A DNA stretch of 64,000 nucleotides from Maribacter flavus (GTDB taxonomy: Bacteria; Bacteroidota; Bacteroidia; Flavobacteriales; Flavobacteriaceae). The stretch is taken from NCBI RefSeq assembly GCF_008386635.1, contig NZ_VUOE01000001.1:1240001-1304000 (forward strand), given 5' to 3'. Within the stretch, counting starts at the first letter, position 1. Every line of letters begins with the position of its first letter. Position numbers and translations under genes: made by a program. Below are positions 15,228 through 24,399 of this stretch, one piece after another. The notes under the pieces were generated by a model. That model made no database searches. It was not told where the DNA came from and saw only the letters and a list, made by a program, of their open reading frames with translations.

Positions 15228-16351
15228 AAGATGTTTTTTTCCATAAATTCAAAGTATTATACTATCTAGTATTTTTCATTTCTGTTACCGCCTATTCCCA
15301 GGATACGATACCATCGCCCATAGTTGCAGATACCGTTGTAATCGATACAACGGTGGTGGACACTATTGTCATCCGCAAGACACAGGAGAAAATAAGACAT
15401 GTACCTAGGGGGGTGAATTTGATGAACCCGGTTATCTCCTTTAAACGCACAAAGGCATTAAAGGACAAGTACGACCCTTTTCGCGTACCTTCTTTTTGGA
15501 CGAAGGAAAACCTGTTGGGCATCAACTTGAGCGAGGTGGCTTTTGTCAATTGGAATGCGGGTGGTGACAATGCCATAAGTGGGCTGAGTTTTTTAAAGCT
15601 CGTACGGGACTATAAGTTCCGGTATTTTAAGTGGGACAATATCGTTGAACTTCGGTATGGCCTCAACGCCCAGGAAGGACGTCAAATACGAAAGACCGAG
15701 GATGTGATCCGACTAAGCTCCAACGTAGGCTACAGGAGGGATACCATCAGCAATTGGTATTATTCCGTGCAGCTTAATTTCAATACCCAATTTTCGAACG
15801 GTTATAAATATCCGGATAGGGACAATCCCATATCACGTTTTATGGCTCCCGGATATTTCTTTTTCGGTGCCGGTACTTCCTATATCAGCAAAAACCAGAA
15901 GTTCAATCTTTACATGTCGCCCATCACCCAAAAATCCACCTTTGTCCTTGATCAGGATTTGGCAGACAGAGGTTCCTTTGGTGTGGAAAAGGCCATTTTG
16001 GATGCAAATGGCAATGTAATTACACCCGGGGAAAACCACCGGTTGGAGCTTGGAATTCTGATTACGCACAAATGGGACTTCAATATTGCCACAAACATCG
16101 ACGCCAATAGTCGGTTAAACCTCTATACCGATTATCTAAAGAGTTTTGGTAATGTGGACGTGGATTGGGAACTGAACATAAAAATGAGGGTGAACAAATA
16201 CATTCTTACCACCTTGGGCACACATATCATCTATGACGATGACATCCTGTTTGACGAAATCCAAAACGATGCAGGCATCGTTGTGGATTCCGGCATACCC
16301 AAAATACAGTTCAAACAAGTGCTGGGTGTGGGAGTGGCCGTTGACTTCTAA
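15224..16351 (+). CDS. DUF3078 domain-containing protein
   Basis: 375 aa. A short cytosolic stretch and signal peptide (ending about AYSQD), a proline/threonine-rich linker, then a beta-rich domain with the DUF3078 pattern VAFVNWNAGGDNAISG and alternating-hydrophobicity strands (WYYSVQLNFNTQFSNGYKY), as in outer-membrane barrels. Probably an outer-membrane protein of unknown role, widespread in Bacteroidota. It starts inside the dxs stop codon, so it is in the dxs operon. Its end overlaps the convergent dgt gene by 4 nt. Confidence 0.85.
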   Translation: MKDVFFHKFKVLYYLVFFISVTAYSQDTIPSPIVADTVVIDTTVVDTIVIRKTQEKIRHVPRGVNLMNPVISFKRTKALKDKYDPFRVPSFWTKENLLGINLSEVAFVNWNAGGDNAISGLSFLKLVRDYKFRYFKWDNIVELRYGLNAQEGRQIRKTEDVIRLSSNVGYRRDTISNWYYSVQLNFNTQFSNGYKYPDRDNPISRFMAPGYFFFGAGTSYISKNQKFNLYMSPITQKSTFVLDQDLADRGSFGVEKAILDANGNVITPGENHRLELGILITHKWDFNIATNIDANSRLNLYTDYLKSFGNVDVDWELNIKMRVNKYILTTLGTHIIYDDDILFDEIQNDAGIVVDSGIPKIQFKQVLGVGVAVDF

Positions 16352-17691
16352 AGCTGTTTTCCCGTTATTTTGTTATGGATATGCACGGCAGAACTGTCCG
16401 ATAGACTAGCAACATAGCAACAGGTATTCAGCAGTATTTCATAAAGGGAAAGGTCCGTCTTTCTGTAAAATTCCGGCAAGGTCTCCAGCAACAAGTGATG
16501 GTAATTGGATGCCGTAAGGTCCCTTTTTTTAACCAGGGCATCGGTATATACCTCTAGGATATCGGCAATGATCTTATATCCGGCAATCTCTTTTTCAATG
16601 ACCTCCTGGTCCTTGTAGACCTTCTCCACGCTCAGGCTTATGATGTCCCGTATCTGGGCATCGTATTTACTTTTATCCATGAGGGAGGTATCCATAGTAC
16701 CATTGAGTATATTCTCTTCGTTGTCCATATAAATGGATACCGCATCCTGAATGAGCGTGTTTATGGCCAAGGCCCTTAAGTAACTGATGCGGTCTTCCTT
16801 ATACTCAAGGGTATTATACTTTTTGGTATTTATGGAATCCTTGACCAATTTTATCAGATATTCCAAGGCAAAATCCTCCGAAATCAATCCCAAATTGATA
16901 CCGTCCTCAAAATCGATAATCGTATAACAAATATCGTCTGCCGCTTCCACCAAATACGTCAAGGGATGTCTGGCAAAAGAAACATCCGATCCATTTCTAG
17001 TCTGGATCAGTCCCAGATCTTGGGCAACGTCCATAAAGGCTTCTTTTTCCGTCTGGAAAAACCCAAACTTTTTATCGGAAATATGTTTTGTAGGTTTTTT
17101 GGGCAAGGATTCTTTAGGATATTTCATAAAGGCCCCTAAGGTCGCGTAGCTCAAACGAAGGCCGCCAGAAACACCTTCCCTATCCTGGGTCAATAATTTA
17201 AAGCCATTGGCATTCCCTTCAAAATCAATGATGTCCTGGTATTCCTTTGGACGTAGGTGCTCCTTGAAAAAACGCCCATTACCGTTCTTGAAATACTCTC
17301 CAATGGCCTTTTCCCCGCTATGTCCAAAAGGAGGGTTTCCTATATCATGGGCCAAAGCGGCCGCGGCGACAATCGCCCCAAAATCGTTGAACTTATAGCC
17401 ATGGATTTCGCTTAAGTGCGGGTGTTTCTCCAAAATTTTTTGACCGGCCAACCTACCAAGGCTCCTGCCCACAACTGAAACTTCCAAGCTATGCGTCAAT
17501 CGGGTATGTACAAAGTCGGTTTTGGACAACGGAATCACCTGGGTTTTGTCCTGCAAGCTTCTAAAAGCTGCGGAGAAAATGATTCGGTCATAATCTACAT
17601 CAAAGCCCAATCGGGTCTCGTTCTGTTCGTTCCTGATTCGTTTATTTACATCGCCCTTTCTACGCAAGGACAGTAATTGCTCCCAATTCAT
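16348..17691 (-). CDS. dgt: dGTP triphosphohydrolase (dNTPase, HD superfamily)
   Basis: 447 aa. It hydrolyses dGTP to deoxyguanosine and triphosphate and so tunes dNTP pools. HD-domain ligands: RLTHSLEVS (about 53), ALAHDIGNPPFGHSGEKAIGEYF (about 102-124) and a later Asp in LTYLVEAADDICYTIIDFEDG (about 235-255). Length is in the usual range. N terminus MNWEQLLSLRRKGD fits Bacteroidota homologues. Monocistronic; convergent with DUF3078 with a 4-nt overlap and no room for a terminator. Confidence 0.92.
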   Translation of the reverse strand: MNWEQLLSLRRKGDVNKRIRNEQNETRLGFDVDYDRIIFSAAFRSLQDKTQVIPLSKTDFVHTRLTHSLEVSVVGRSLGRLAGQKILEKHPHLSEIHGYKFNDFGAIVAAAALAHDIGNPPFGHSGEKAIGEYFKNGNGRFFKEHLRPKEYQDIIDFEGNANGFKLLTQDREGVSGGLRLSYATLGAFMKYPKESLPKKPTKHISDKKFGFFQTEKEAFMDVAQDLGLIQTRNGSDVSFARHPLTYLVEAADDICYTIIDFEDGINLGLISEDFALEYLIKLVKDSINTKKYNTLEYKEDRISYLRALAINTLIQDAVSIYMDNEENILNGTMDTSLMDKSKYDAQIRDIISLSVEKVYKDQEVIEKEIAGYKIIADILEVYTDALVKKRDLTASNYHHLLLETLPEFYRKTDLSLYEILLNTCCYVASLSDSSAVHIHNKITGKQL

Positions 17692-17779
17692 GATGCTTGT
17701 TTAATCCTCGCAAGATACATTTTTTGTGATGTAGAGCGATGAAAAGAGACTAAAACGGGACGGAAATCAACCAATATCT

Positions 17780-17830
17780 TAACCTTAATAAAATAAATAG
17801 ATAACCAGCACATAACCTTAAGTTAACCTT
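17780..17830 (+). promoter_or_regulatory. Predicted Pho box (11-bp-period TAACC repeats)
   Basis: TAACCAG at 17802, TAACCTT at 17813 and TAACCTT at 17824 are spaced exactly 11 bp; a fourth TAACCTT at 17780 is in the same register (33 bp before 17813). A TATTTG hexamer follows at 17840. The 7+4 geometry is that of PhoB boxes, and the same TAACCTT pair lies before the neighbouring phosphate transporter. Confidence 0.6.
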
Positions 17831-17867
17831 GCATGTTTTTATTTGCAGGCAAATAAACTATTGATAA

Positions 17868-18251
17868 ATGAGAGTATTATTTTTTGCGATTGCCGGACTT
17901 TTCACGACCCTAATGTATGCACAGGTGACCGGATCCGTTCGCGGAAAAATTCTGGACAGCGAAATGTTCAACGAGCCCTTGCTTATGGCATCGGTCTCCT
18001 TGAAAAATACCGATTGGTCTGATCAGACAAATTTCAATGGAAATTTCGAGATTACAGATGTGGCCCCTGGCGAATACATAATGGAAATCAACTTTTTAGG
18101 GTATGAATCCTTGGAAGTTCCCATTAAAATAAAAGAAGACGAGCAACTGGAAATTCTGGAGTCGCTAAAAGCCAAGACATTGACCATACCTGTAATGGCC
18201 GAAACTTCCGAAAAAATGACATCGGACCAGTCTATCGAACCCAATTATTGA
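17868..18251 (+). CDS. Secreted carboxypeptidase-regulatory-like domain protein
   Basis: 127 aa. Signal peptide (1-19, ending TLMYAQ), then a CarboxypepD_reg-like beta-sandwich: GSVRGKILDSEMFNEPLLMASVSLKNT, the FNGNFEITDVAPGEYIMEINFLGYES strand set. This is the plug-side domain found at the N terminus of SusC/TonB receptors, but here it stands alone with no barrel, followed by a short acidic tail. The gene sits directly under the Pho-type repeats and upstream of the PiT transporter, so it may be phosphate-regulated. A role in TonB-linked outer-membrane uptake is only an inference. Confidence 0.75.
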   Translation: MRVLFFAIAGLFTTLMYAQVTGSVRGKILDSEMFNEPLLMASVSLKNTDWSDQTNFNGNFEITDVAPGEYIMEINFLGYESLEVPIKIKEDEQLEILESLKAKTLTIPVMAETSEKMTSDQSIEPNY

Positions 18252-18369
18252 TACCGAAGGACTTCAAAATACTATTTGGTCAATTTTCCGACTATTACGG
18301 ATTTATTTCCTATTTTCATCTTCAATAACAAAAAGACGGGCATTTACGGTTTGATTCCCACCTGCTTCA

Positions 18370-18387
18370 TAACCTTATATTAACCTT
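18370..18387 (+). promoter_or_regulatory. Predicted Pho box before the PiT gene
   Basis: TAACCTT at 18370 and TAACCTT at 18381, 11 bp apart, followed 10 nt later by TATAAT (18398). Same motif and spacing as at 17802-17830. Confidence 0.6.
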
Positions 18388-18431
18388 ATTGACGATTTAT
18401 AATATCATTTTTGCATTTATTTAATTTTTAG

Positions 18432-20702
18432 ATGGGAGAAAACATATACCTCTTCATGATCATTGCTTTGGCCGTTTTGGCAATAACAGATCTGGTGGTT
18501 GGAGTAAGTAATGATGCGGTCAACTTTTTGAATTCGGCCATCGGAAGTAAGGCCATTTCCTTCAGGACAATCATGATCGTAGCCAGTGTAGGGATAGCTT
18601 TTGGCGCCATTTCCTCGAGCGGTATGATGGAAGTCGCCAGAAAAGGCATTTTTAATCCCGGCGAGTTCGTATTTGCGGAAATAATGATCGTTTTCATGGC
18701 TGTAATGATTACGGACATCCTGCTTTTGGATTTCTTCAATACCTTGGGCATGCCCACGTCCACTACGGTTTCCATTGTATTTGAATTGTTGGGTGCCGCC
18801 GTTGCCATCTCCTTGGTAAAAATATATGCCGATGAAGGAAGTTTTTCAGATTTGGCGAATTACATAAATACAGATAAGGCCACGGAAATCATCTTGGGGA
18901 TACTGCTATCCGTTGTTGTGGCTTTTACCATTGGCGCTATCGTTCAGTTTTTCAGCCGTATCCTTATTTCCTTTAAATTCCATGAAAAACCCAAATGGTA
19001 CGGGGCTATATTTGGTGGTTTGGCTATTACGGGAATCATTTATTTTATTCTGGTCAAAGGTCTTAGTGGAACTTCCATCCTTCCTGAAGCTATAAGCCAG
19101 TTCATCGCTACCCAAGCGTCTTTATTTATTGCAATCAATATTGCGTTTTGGACCTTGGTTTCCTATGTGGTTTCCGCCTTTTTGAAATGGAACATTTACA
19201 CGATTATTATCATTTTGGGCACCTTTGCATTGGCAATGGCTTTTGCCGGTAATGATTTGGTCAATTTTATTGGCGTGCCCTTGGCGGCATTGGAATCGTT
19301 CACTAGCTGGAAAAGCTCCGGAATCCTTCCTACCGAGTTCAACATGAAAGGACTCTCTGCGGCCGTACAGACCCCAACCTACCTCCTGCTTTTGTCAGGG
19401 GTTGTCATGATTATTACCCTTTGGTTTTCATCCAAAGCCAAAAGTGTGGTAAAAACCAGTGTTGACCTATCCAGACAGGATGAAGGAGACGAACGATTTG
19501 AACCCAATTTCCTTTCCAGGAATATCGTAAAATACACGATTGTCGCTTCCGAAAATCTAAGTGGAATTATACCGAAAAGTATCCAAGAAAGAATCGACAA
19601 GCAATTCCAAAAACCGTACGTATACATTCCAAAGAGCAAGGTAAAGGACCAACCTGCTTTTGATTTGGTACGGGCTTCGGTCAACTTAATGGTGGCCAGT
19701 GTTTTGATTTCCTTGGCAACCTCCATGAAATTGCCCTTGTCCACCACCTATGTGACTTTCATGGTGGCTATGGGGTCTTCCTTGGCCGACAGGGCTTGGG
19801 GGCCGGAGAGCGCCGTCTACAGGGTCGCAGGTGTGCTCAATGTTATTGGCGGATGGTTCTTTACCGCGTTTAGCGCCTTCACGGCCGCGGCCATAATTGC
19901 TTACATAATACACCTTGGTGGCCTTATTGCCATTGGTGCCCTATTGATTTTGGCTTTCCTGCTCATAGGTAAAAACTACCTCTCCCATTCCAAAAAAATA
20001 AAGGAAACCAAATTGGAGGAAAAACTACAGCGTGCAGAAAGCAATACGATTATTGGATTGATAGAGGAAAGTTCCTCAAACATTGCCCTTTCGATGAAAA
20101 GGGGCAATAAAATCTATACCCAAAGTATCGACGGACTGGCAAAACACGACATAGACACCCTTAAAAAAGGAAAAAAAGGCATCAATAAACTGGACAAGGA
20201 GGTTGAGGACCTACGAAATAACATTTTCTATTTTATCAAGAATTTGGACGAATCCAGTGTGGGAACAAGTAACTTTTACATCACCGCTCTGAGTTATTTA
20301 CAGGATATGACACAATCCTTGGAGTATATTTCCAAAGCGGGATACAAGCATGTCCATAACAACCATAAAAGACTTCGGTTTAACCAAATAAAGGACCTAA
20401 AGGAAACCGAGTCGTACGTGGAAGACCTATTCAAAAGCATTCAGGATATTTTTGAGAACAAAAGGTTTGAAAAATTGACACCGCTTCTCATGAATAAACA
20501 GGAGCTGCTCAACAAACTCGATGCTAAAATTGCCAAGCAGGTAGAACGCACCCGATCGGACGAATCCAGCCCTAAAAACACCGCCCTCTACTTTAGCCTT
20601 TTGCTGGAGACCAAGGATTTATTGACCGCCATTATGAACTTAATAGAGACCTATGAAAAGTATTCAAATTCTAAAGTGGTTTCTTCCAGTACTTTTCTTT
20701 AA
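18432..20702 (+). CDS. PiT-family inorganic phosphate transporter with PhoU-like C-terminal domain
   Basis: 756 aa inner-membrane Pi:cation symporter. Both PiT signatures are present: GVSNDAVNFLNSAIGSKAI (about 24-42) and FAGNDLVNFIGVPLAAL (about 274-290). Transmembrane helices span about 1-510; the last about 230 residues are a soluble helical region (KLEEKLQRAESNTIIGLIEESSSN… to …LIETYEKYSNSKV) that resembles PhoU/DUF47, which may gate or regulate uptake. Long PiT proteins of this build are usual in Bacteroidota. Pho-type repeats stand upstream. The 3' end overlaps the next gene by 50 bp in another frame, indicating one transcript. Confidence 0.92.
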   Translation: MGENIYLFMIIALAVLAITDLVVGVSNDAVNFLNSAIGSKAISFRTIMIVASVGIAFGAISSSGMMEVARKGIFNPGEFVFAEIMIVFMAVMITDILLLDFFNTLGMPTSTTVSIVFELLGAAVAISLVKIYADEGSFSDLANYINTDKATEIILGILLSVVVAFTIGAIVQFFSRILISFKFHEKPKWYGAIFGGLAITGIIYFILVKGLSGTSILPEAISQFIATQASLFIAINIAFWTLVSYVVSAFLKWNIYTIIIILGTFALAMAFAGNDLVNFIGVPLAALESFTSWKSSGILPTEFNMKGLSAAVQTPTYLLLLSGVVMIITLWFSSKAKSVVKTSVDLSRQDEGDERFEPNFLSRNIVKYTIVASENLSGIIPKSIQERIDKQFQKPYVYIPKSKVKDQPAFDLVRASVNLMVASVLISLATSMKLPLSTTYVTFMVAMGSSLADRAWGPESAVYRVAGVLNVIGGWFFTAFSAFTAAAIIAYIIHLGGLIAIGALLILAFLLIGKNYLSHSKKIKETKLEEKLQRAESNTIIGLIEESSSNIALSMKRGNKIYTQSIDGLAKHDIDTLKKGKKGINKLDKEVEDLRNNIFYFIKNLDESSVGTSNFYITALSYLQDMTQSLEYISKAGYKHVHNNHKRLRFNQIKDLKETESYVEDLFKSIQDIFENKRFEKLTPLLMNKQELLNKLDAKIAKQVERTRSDESSPKNTALYFSLLLETKDLLTAIMNLIETYEKYSNSKVVSSSTFL

Positions 20703-21390
20703 CATTCTTCAAAGCAGTGCCCAAGAAGAACTGACCGGACCCAAATTGTTGGAAAAGGCCATTGCCTACCACGATCCCAATGGAAATTGGAAAAGTTTTA
20801 AGGGAAAAATGGCCATTCTCATGTCAACCCCAGATGCGGAAACGCGTAGGACACAGTTGGAATTGAACCTACCCGGCCAATATTTTAAATCGTCCGTAAG
20901 AAAAGGAAATTATACGGTTGATTATATCATTGACAAGGGCGAATGTGAACTATTGCTGAACAACAGTCCCGTTATTGCCGACACGTACCGGGATAGTCTT
21001 CAGATTACGTGTGAGCGGGCTCTTAAAATGAAGGATTACTACACCTATCTCTATGGCCTGCCCATGAAATTAAAAGATCCTGGGACCCTTATAGACCCCA
21101 AAGTGGGCAAAAAATCATTTAAGGGAAAAGAGTATCTGGTTTTAAAAGTAAAATACGACGAAGAAGTAGGGAGCGATACTTGGTACTTTTATTTTGACCC
21201 AACCAATTACAAGATGGAGGTCTATCAATTCTTCCACGATGAATCCAAAAACGACGGTGAGTACATCCTATTATCGGAAGAAATTACCGTCAACGACATA
21301 AAAATGCCCAAAATAAGGGCATGGTACTATAATACGAATGATAAATATTTAGGAACGGACGACCTTGTAAAAGCATACGCTTTGGATTAA
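20653..21390 (+). CDS. DUF6503-like secreted protein
   Basis: 245 aa. Signal peptide (1-23, ending LQSSAQ), then a beta-rich domain of the type 'EKAIAYHDPNGNWKSFKGKM…' with GKEYLVLKVKYDEEVGSDTWYFYFDPTNYKMEVYQFFHDE, resembling DUF6503 and the LolA/outer-membrane-lipoprotein-sorting fold. Periplasmic. It begins inside the PiT gene (50-bp overlap) and therefore probably belongs to the same phosphate-controlled operon. The ATG at 20653 is the only start giving a signal peptide. Function is unknown. Confidence 0.75.
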   Translation: MKSIQILKWFLPVLFFNILQSSAQEELTGPKLLEKAIAYHDPNGNWKSFKGKMAILMSTPDAETRRTQLELNLPGQYFKSSVRKGNYTVDYIIDKGECELLLNNSPVIADTYRDSLQITCERALKMKDYYTYLYGLPMKLKDPGTLIDPKVGKKSFKGKEYLVLKVKYDEEVGSDTWYFYFDPTNYKMEVYQFFHDESKNDGEYILLSEEITVNDIKMPKIRAWYYNTNDKYLGTDDLVKAYALD

Positions 21391-21396
21391 CCGCTG

Positions 21397-21987
21397 CTAT
21401 CTATAAAAATTCATCTCATCCATATACTTCCAAACGGCAGCCGGTAACATAGGTTTGATGTTCTTTCCTTTCTTGTGTTCCCTGCGAATGAAGGTTGAAG
21501 AAATTTCCATAATTGGAGCATTTACCCTATGTATTTTGGGATGCTCCTTGAATTTGGAGCCCATCTCTCCCTCCGAAATCCTTGGATATACATATAAATC
21601 ATATCCCTCCAAAATGGCATCGTAGTTCTTCCACTTATGGAAACCTTTTAGGTTATCCTCCCCCATTATCAGGCAAAATTGATGTCCATCCGGGTATTTT
21701 TCTGATAAATGGACCAAGGTATTGATAGTATAATTGGGTTGGGGAAGTTCAAACTCTATTTTGGAAGGTTTTAACTTTGGATAGTCCTCCGTAGCCTCCA
21801 ATACCATTTGGTATCTGTGGTGGTTGTCCAGAAGCGATTTCTTCATTTTAAAAGGACTTTGTGGAGTTACCACGAACCAAACCTCATCAAGATCGGAAAA
21901 CTCCACCATGTGGTTCGCAATGACCAAATGACCGATGTGTATCGGGTTGAAAGTACCAAAATACAGTCCTATCCTTTTCATCGGCAT
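21397..21987 (-). CDS. nadD: Nicotinate-nucleotide adenylyltransferase
   Basis: 196 aa. It transfers AMP from ATP to nicotinate mononucleotide in NAD biosynthesis. Nucleotidyltransferase motifs: GLYFGTFNPIHIGHL with the HxGH signature (about 7-21) and the SSTFIRREHKKGKN (SxTxxR-type) motif near the C terminus. ATG 21981 (MKRIGLYFG) is an equally good start, two codons downstream. Third gene of the yicC-gmk-nadD operon, 45 nt after gmk. Confidence 0.93.
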   Translation of the reverse strand: MPMKRIGLYFGTFNPIHIGHLVIANHMVEFSDLDEVWFVVTPQSPFKMKKSLLDNHHRYQMVLEATEDYPKLKPSKIEFELPQPNYTINTLVHLSEKYPDGHQFCLIMGEDNLKGFHKWKNYDAILEGYDLYVYPRISEGEMGSKFKEHPKIHRVNAPIMEISSTFIRREHKKGKNIKPMLPAAVWKYMDEMNFYR

Positions 21988-22032
21988 TTCTAGCTAATCA
22001 TATTAAGAAGGAAAAAAAGCTGTGAGAACGCA

Positions 22033-22617
22033 CTACTCCTTATTCTTAACCCCTACAAAATCCGCGACCAATTCCTCCGCTTCCTTTAGGGCCACTTTTA
22101 AATCGTAGTTTTTAATGATCTTATCGAATTGAGGTGCGGTAGCCAATTCTACCGATGCTTTGGCGATGCGCATATTGATTTTATCATCGCTCTCCGTACT
22201 TCTTTTTTTCAAGCGTATCTTAAGCTCGTCCACACTGGGCGGCTTTACGAATACGGCCAGGGTACGGTCCGGAAATTTCTTTTTGATTCGAAGCCCCCCA
22301 ACCACGTCGATGTCAAAAATAACGTTCTTGCCCTGGGCCCATAACCGTTCCACCTCGCTTTTCAAGGTGCCGTAAAAATTGTCGCGATACACTTCCTCCC
22401 ACTCCAAAAAATCATCGTTCTTGATATGGTTCTTAAACTCCGAAACCGTCATGAAATAGTAGTGCTCCTTATTTTTTTCCTTTCCCCTTCTGGGCCTGGA
22501 CGTAGCCGATACGGAAAACGCCAAATTCAGTTCTGGGATTCCCAAAAGATGACGTACGATGGTCGTTTTTCCACTTCCGGACGGCGCCGAAAAAATAATG
22601 AGCTTTCCTCCTTCCAT
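22033..22617 (-). CDS. gmk: Guanylate kinase
   Basis: 194 aa. Phosphorylates GMP to GDP with ATP. P-loop APSGSGKTTIVRHLL (about 11-25), GMP-binding VSATSRPRRGKEKNKEHYYF and the IFDIDVVGG Walker-B-like strand. The ATG overlaps the yicC stop by one base (TAATG), so translation is coupled. A short charged tail ends in VKNKE. Confidence 0.95.
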   Translation of the reverse strand: MEGGKLIIFSAPSGSGKTTIVRHLLGIPELNLAFSVSATSRPRRGKEKNKEHYYFMTVSEFKNHIKNDDFLEWEEVYRDNFYGTLKSEVERLWAQGKNVIFDIDVVGGLRIKKKFPDRTLAVFVKPPSVDELKIRLKKRSTESDDKINMRIAKASVELATAPQFDKIIKNYDLKVALKEAEELVADFVGVKNKE

Positions 22618-23474
22618 TATAAAACGTTTAGCATCTGTTCCTTGATTTTTTCCAATTCGTCCTTCATTTGGACCACCAATTGTTGCATGGGGGCGTAATT
22701 GGCCTTGGAACCAATGGTATTGATCTCACGTCCTATCTCTTGGGAGATAAAACCCAGCTTTTTACCATTACTGTCACTGGACATCAAGGTTTTTTCAAAA
22801 TAATCCAAATGGTTGGCCAAGCGTACCTTTTCCTCCGTTATATCGTACTTCTCCAAGTAATAGATGAGTTCCTGTTCAAAACGATTCGCATCTACCTCCA
22901 CCTTGATATCCTGTACGGCCTTTTCCAATCGCTCCCGCACATTGGCCTGCCTTTCAGGGTCCATGGCCACGACTTTTTCCAACAACCCTTGTAATGCCGC
23001 TATTCGCTCCAGAAAGTCCTTTTCAAGAACACTCCCTTCCTCAGACCTGAAGGTGTTGATTTCAGCCAAGGCCCCATCCAAGGCTCCTAAAATTGCCTGG
23101 TATTCCTCATCATCAATATCGTCCCTATCCGTTCGCATGGCATCGGGCAACTTTAGGGCCATTTCCAACAACTGAATATCTTGCCCGTCAGCAATGGACT
23201 TCAGTTGCTTCATGTACTGCCTAACAACGTTCTCGTTGACCTGGCCTGAAGCCTCATCGCCCGTGATCTCCACATAGAGGTTAAAATCGACTTTACCACG
23301 TTGCAGGGAGTTCGCGATCAGCTTTCTAAGCTCCAACTCCTTTTCCCTATAGGCAGACGGCATCCGAGCATTTAAATCGATACTCTTGCTGTTCAAGGAT
23401 TTAATTTCTACTGTAATTTTCTTAGTTGGAAGCTGTACAACATGCTTCCCGAATCCAGTCATGGATTGAATCAT
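22617..23474 (-). CDS. YicC family endoribonuclease
   Basis: 285 aa, standard length. Starts with the family signature MIQSMTGFGKHV and carries SLNSKSIDLNARMP and, at the C terminus, EDI-type GREINTIGSKANYAPMQQLVVQMKDELEKIKEQ. E. coli YicC is reported as an RNA endonuclease affecting sRNA stability. First gene of the yicC-gmk-nadD operon. Upstream (23475-23560) no clear promoter or terminator was found. Confidence 0.9.
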   Translation of the reverse strand: MIQSMTGFGKHVVQLPTKKITVEIKSLNSKSIDLNARMPSAYREKELELRKLIANSLQRGKVDFNLYVEITGDEASGQVNENVVRQYMKQLKSIADGQDIQLLEMALKLPDAMRTDRDDIDDEEYQAILGALDGALAEINTFRSEEGSVLEKDFLERIAALQGLLEKVVAMDPERQANVRERLEKAVQDIKVEVDANRFEQELIYYLEKYDITEEKVRLANHLDYFEKTLMSSDSNGKKLGFISQEIGREINTIGSKANYAPMQQLVVQMKDELEKIKEQMLNVL

Positions 23475-23560
23475 AAATCGAATTTAGTTGGGGCAAAGAT
23501 ACCTTTTTTGAACGGGTATTGAGATGCCCTTCACGAGCGTTGCAAAGCCGAGCTCAAATA

Positions 23561-24382
23561 CTAAAGTTCCCTGACCCAAATATTGCGATAACTTACGCGG
23601 CTATCGTCCCCATGATCCTGTAAAATTATAGGACCTTTACCGTGGGCAGGGTTCTTGGGCCACCCAATATAAGGTGTAGTTCCTTTGATCTCAATATGGT
23701 CCTGAACCAGAACACCATTATGGATAACGGTCATGGTACCGGACTTAATTTTACCACCTTCTTCATTGAACTCAGGGGCATGGTAAATGATATCATAGGT
23801 ATTCCATTCACCCGTAGGCACGGAAGCCATGGCCAAAGGCACATGCTGTTTGTAGATAGATGCTACCTGTCCGTTCACATAGGTTGGATTATCGTTATTA
23901 TCCAATACCTGAACCTCGTACAGACCGTTTAGGAAAATACCACTATTACCCCTGTTTTGCCCTTCCCGTTGAACAGGTAGCGGCGATTTCCATTCAATAT
24001 GGAGTTGAATGTCCCCAAAATTTTGTTTGGTTTGGATGTCACCTGTTTTATCGTTAACGGTCATACTACCATCGTCATTCAAATGCCATTTTGCTGCAGT
24101 GCTGTCCTTAGCGGAAATCCAATTGTCAAAACCGCTGCCATCAAACAAAATTATGGCATCACTGGGCGCACCATTTTGGGAAGAGGGGTTTACCACTGGA
24201 ACCTTAGGTTCGTAGAACTCCGTTTCCTCAGGAGTGGTAGGCTCGGTACCACTGTATTCCTCATGTACGATAACTTCATCTTTTATTTCCGTTGCGGTAT
24301 CCTTGGCAACTTCTTGTACCTTTTCCTGGCAGGCGGTGAATACTAGCGAAAATAACAATCCGGCACAATAGATTCTCTTCAT
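23561..24382 (-). CDS. DUF1080 lipoprotein (3-keto-disaccharide hydrolase family), copy 1
   Basis: 273 aa. Lipoprotein signal with lipobox LVFTAC (Cys about 18), an acidic linker (about 19-75), then one DUF1080 domain, a laminin-G-like jelly roll: LFDGSGFDNWISAKD, NFGDIQLHIEWKSP, RGNSGIFLNGLYEVQVLD, PTGEWNTYDIIYHAP, GPIILQDHGDDSRVSYRNIWVREL. Studied DUF1080 proteins from Bacteroidota and others cleave 3-keto glycosides (hydrolysis or lyase). Probably periplasmic or surface-bound. Last gene of a three-gene minus-strand operon, 17 nt after copy 2. The exact substrate is unknown. Confidence 0.85.
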   Translation of the reverse strand: MKRIYCAGLLFSLVFTACQEKVQEVAKDTATEIKDEVIVHEEYSGTEPTTPEETEFYEPKVPVVNPSSQNGAPSDAIILFDGSGFDNWISAKDSTAAKWHLNDDGSMTVNDKTGDIQTKQNFGDIQLHIEWKSPLPVQREGQNRGNSGIFLNGLYEVQVLDNNDNPTYVNGQVASIYKQHVPLAMASVPTGEWNTYDIIYHAPEFNEEGGKIKSGTMTVIHNGVLVQDHIEIKGTTPYIGWPKNPAHGKGPIILQDHGDDSRVSYRNIWVREL

Positions 24383-24399
24383 AATAATTGTTCTGGGTT

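Noticed and set aside
22129..23175. Plus-strand frames antisense to gmk and yicC
   Set aside because: Frames of 70-108 aa opposite conserved coding sequence, without motifs or promoters.
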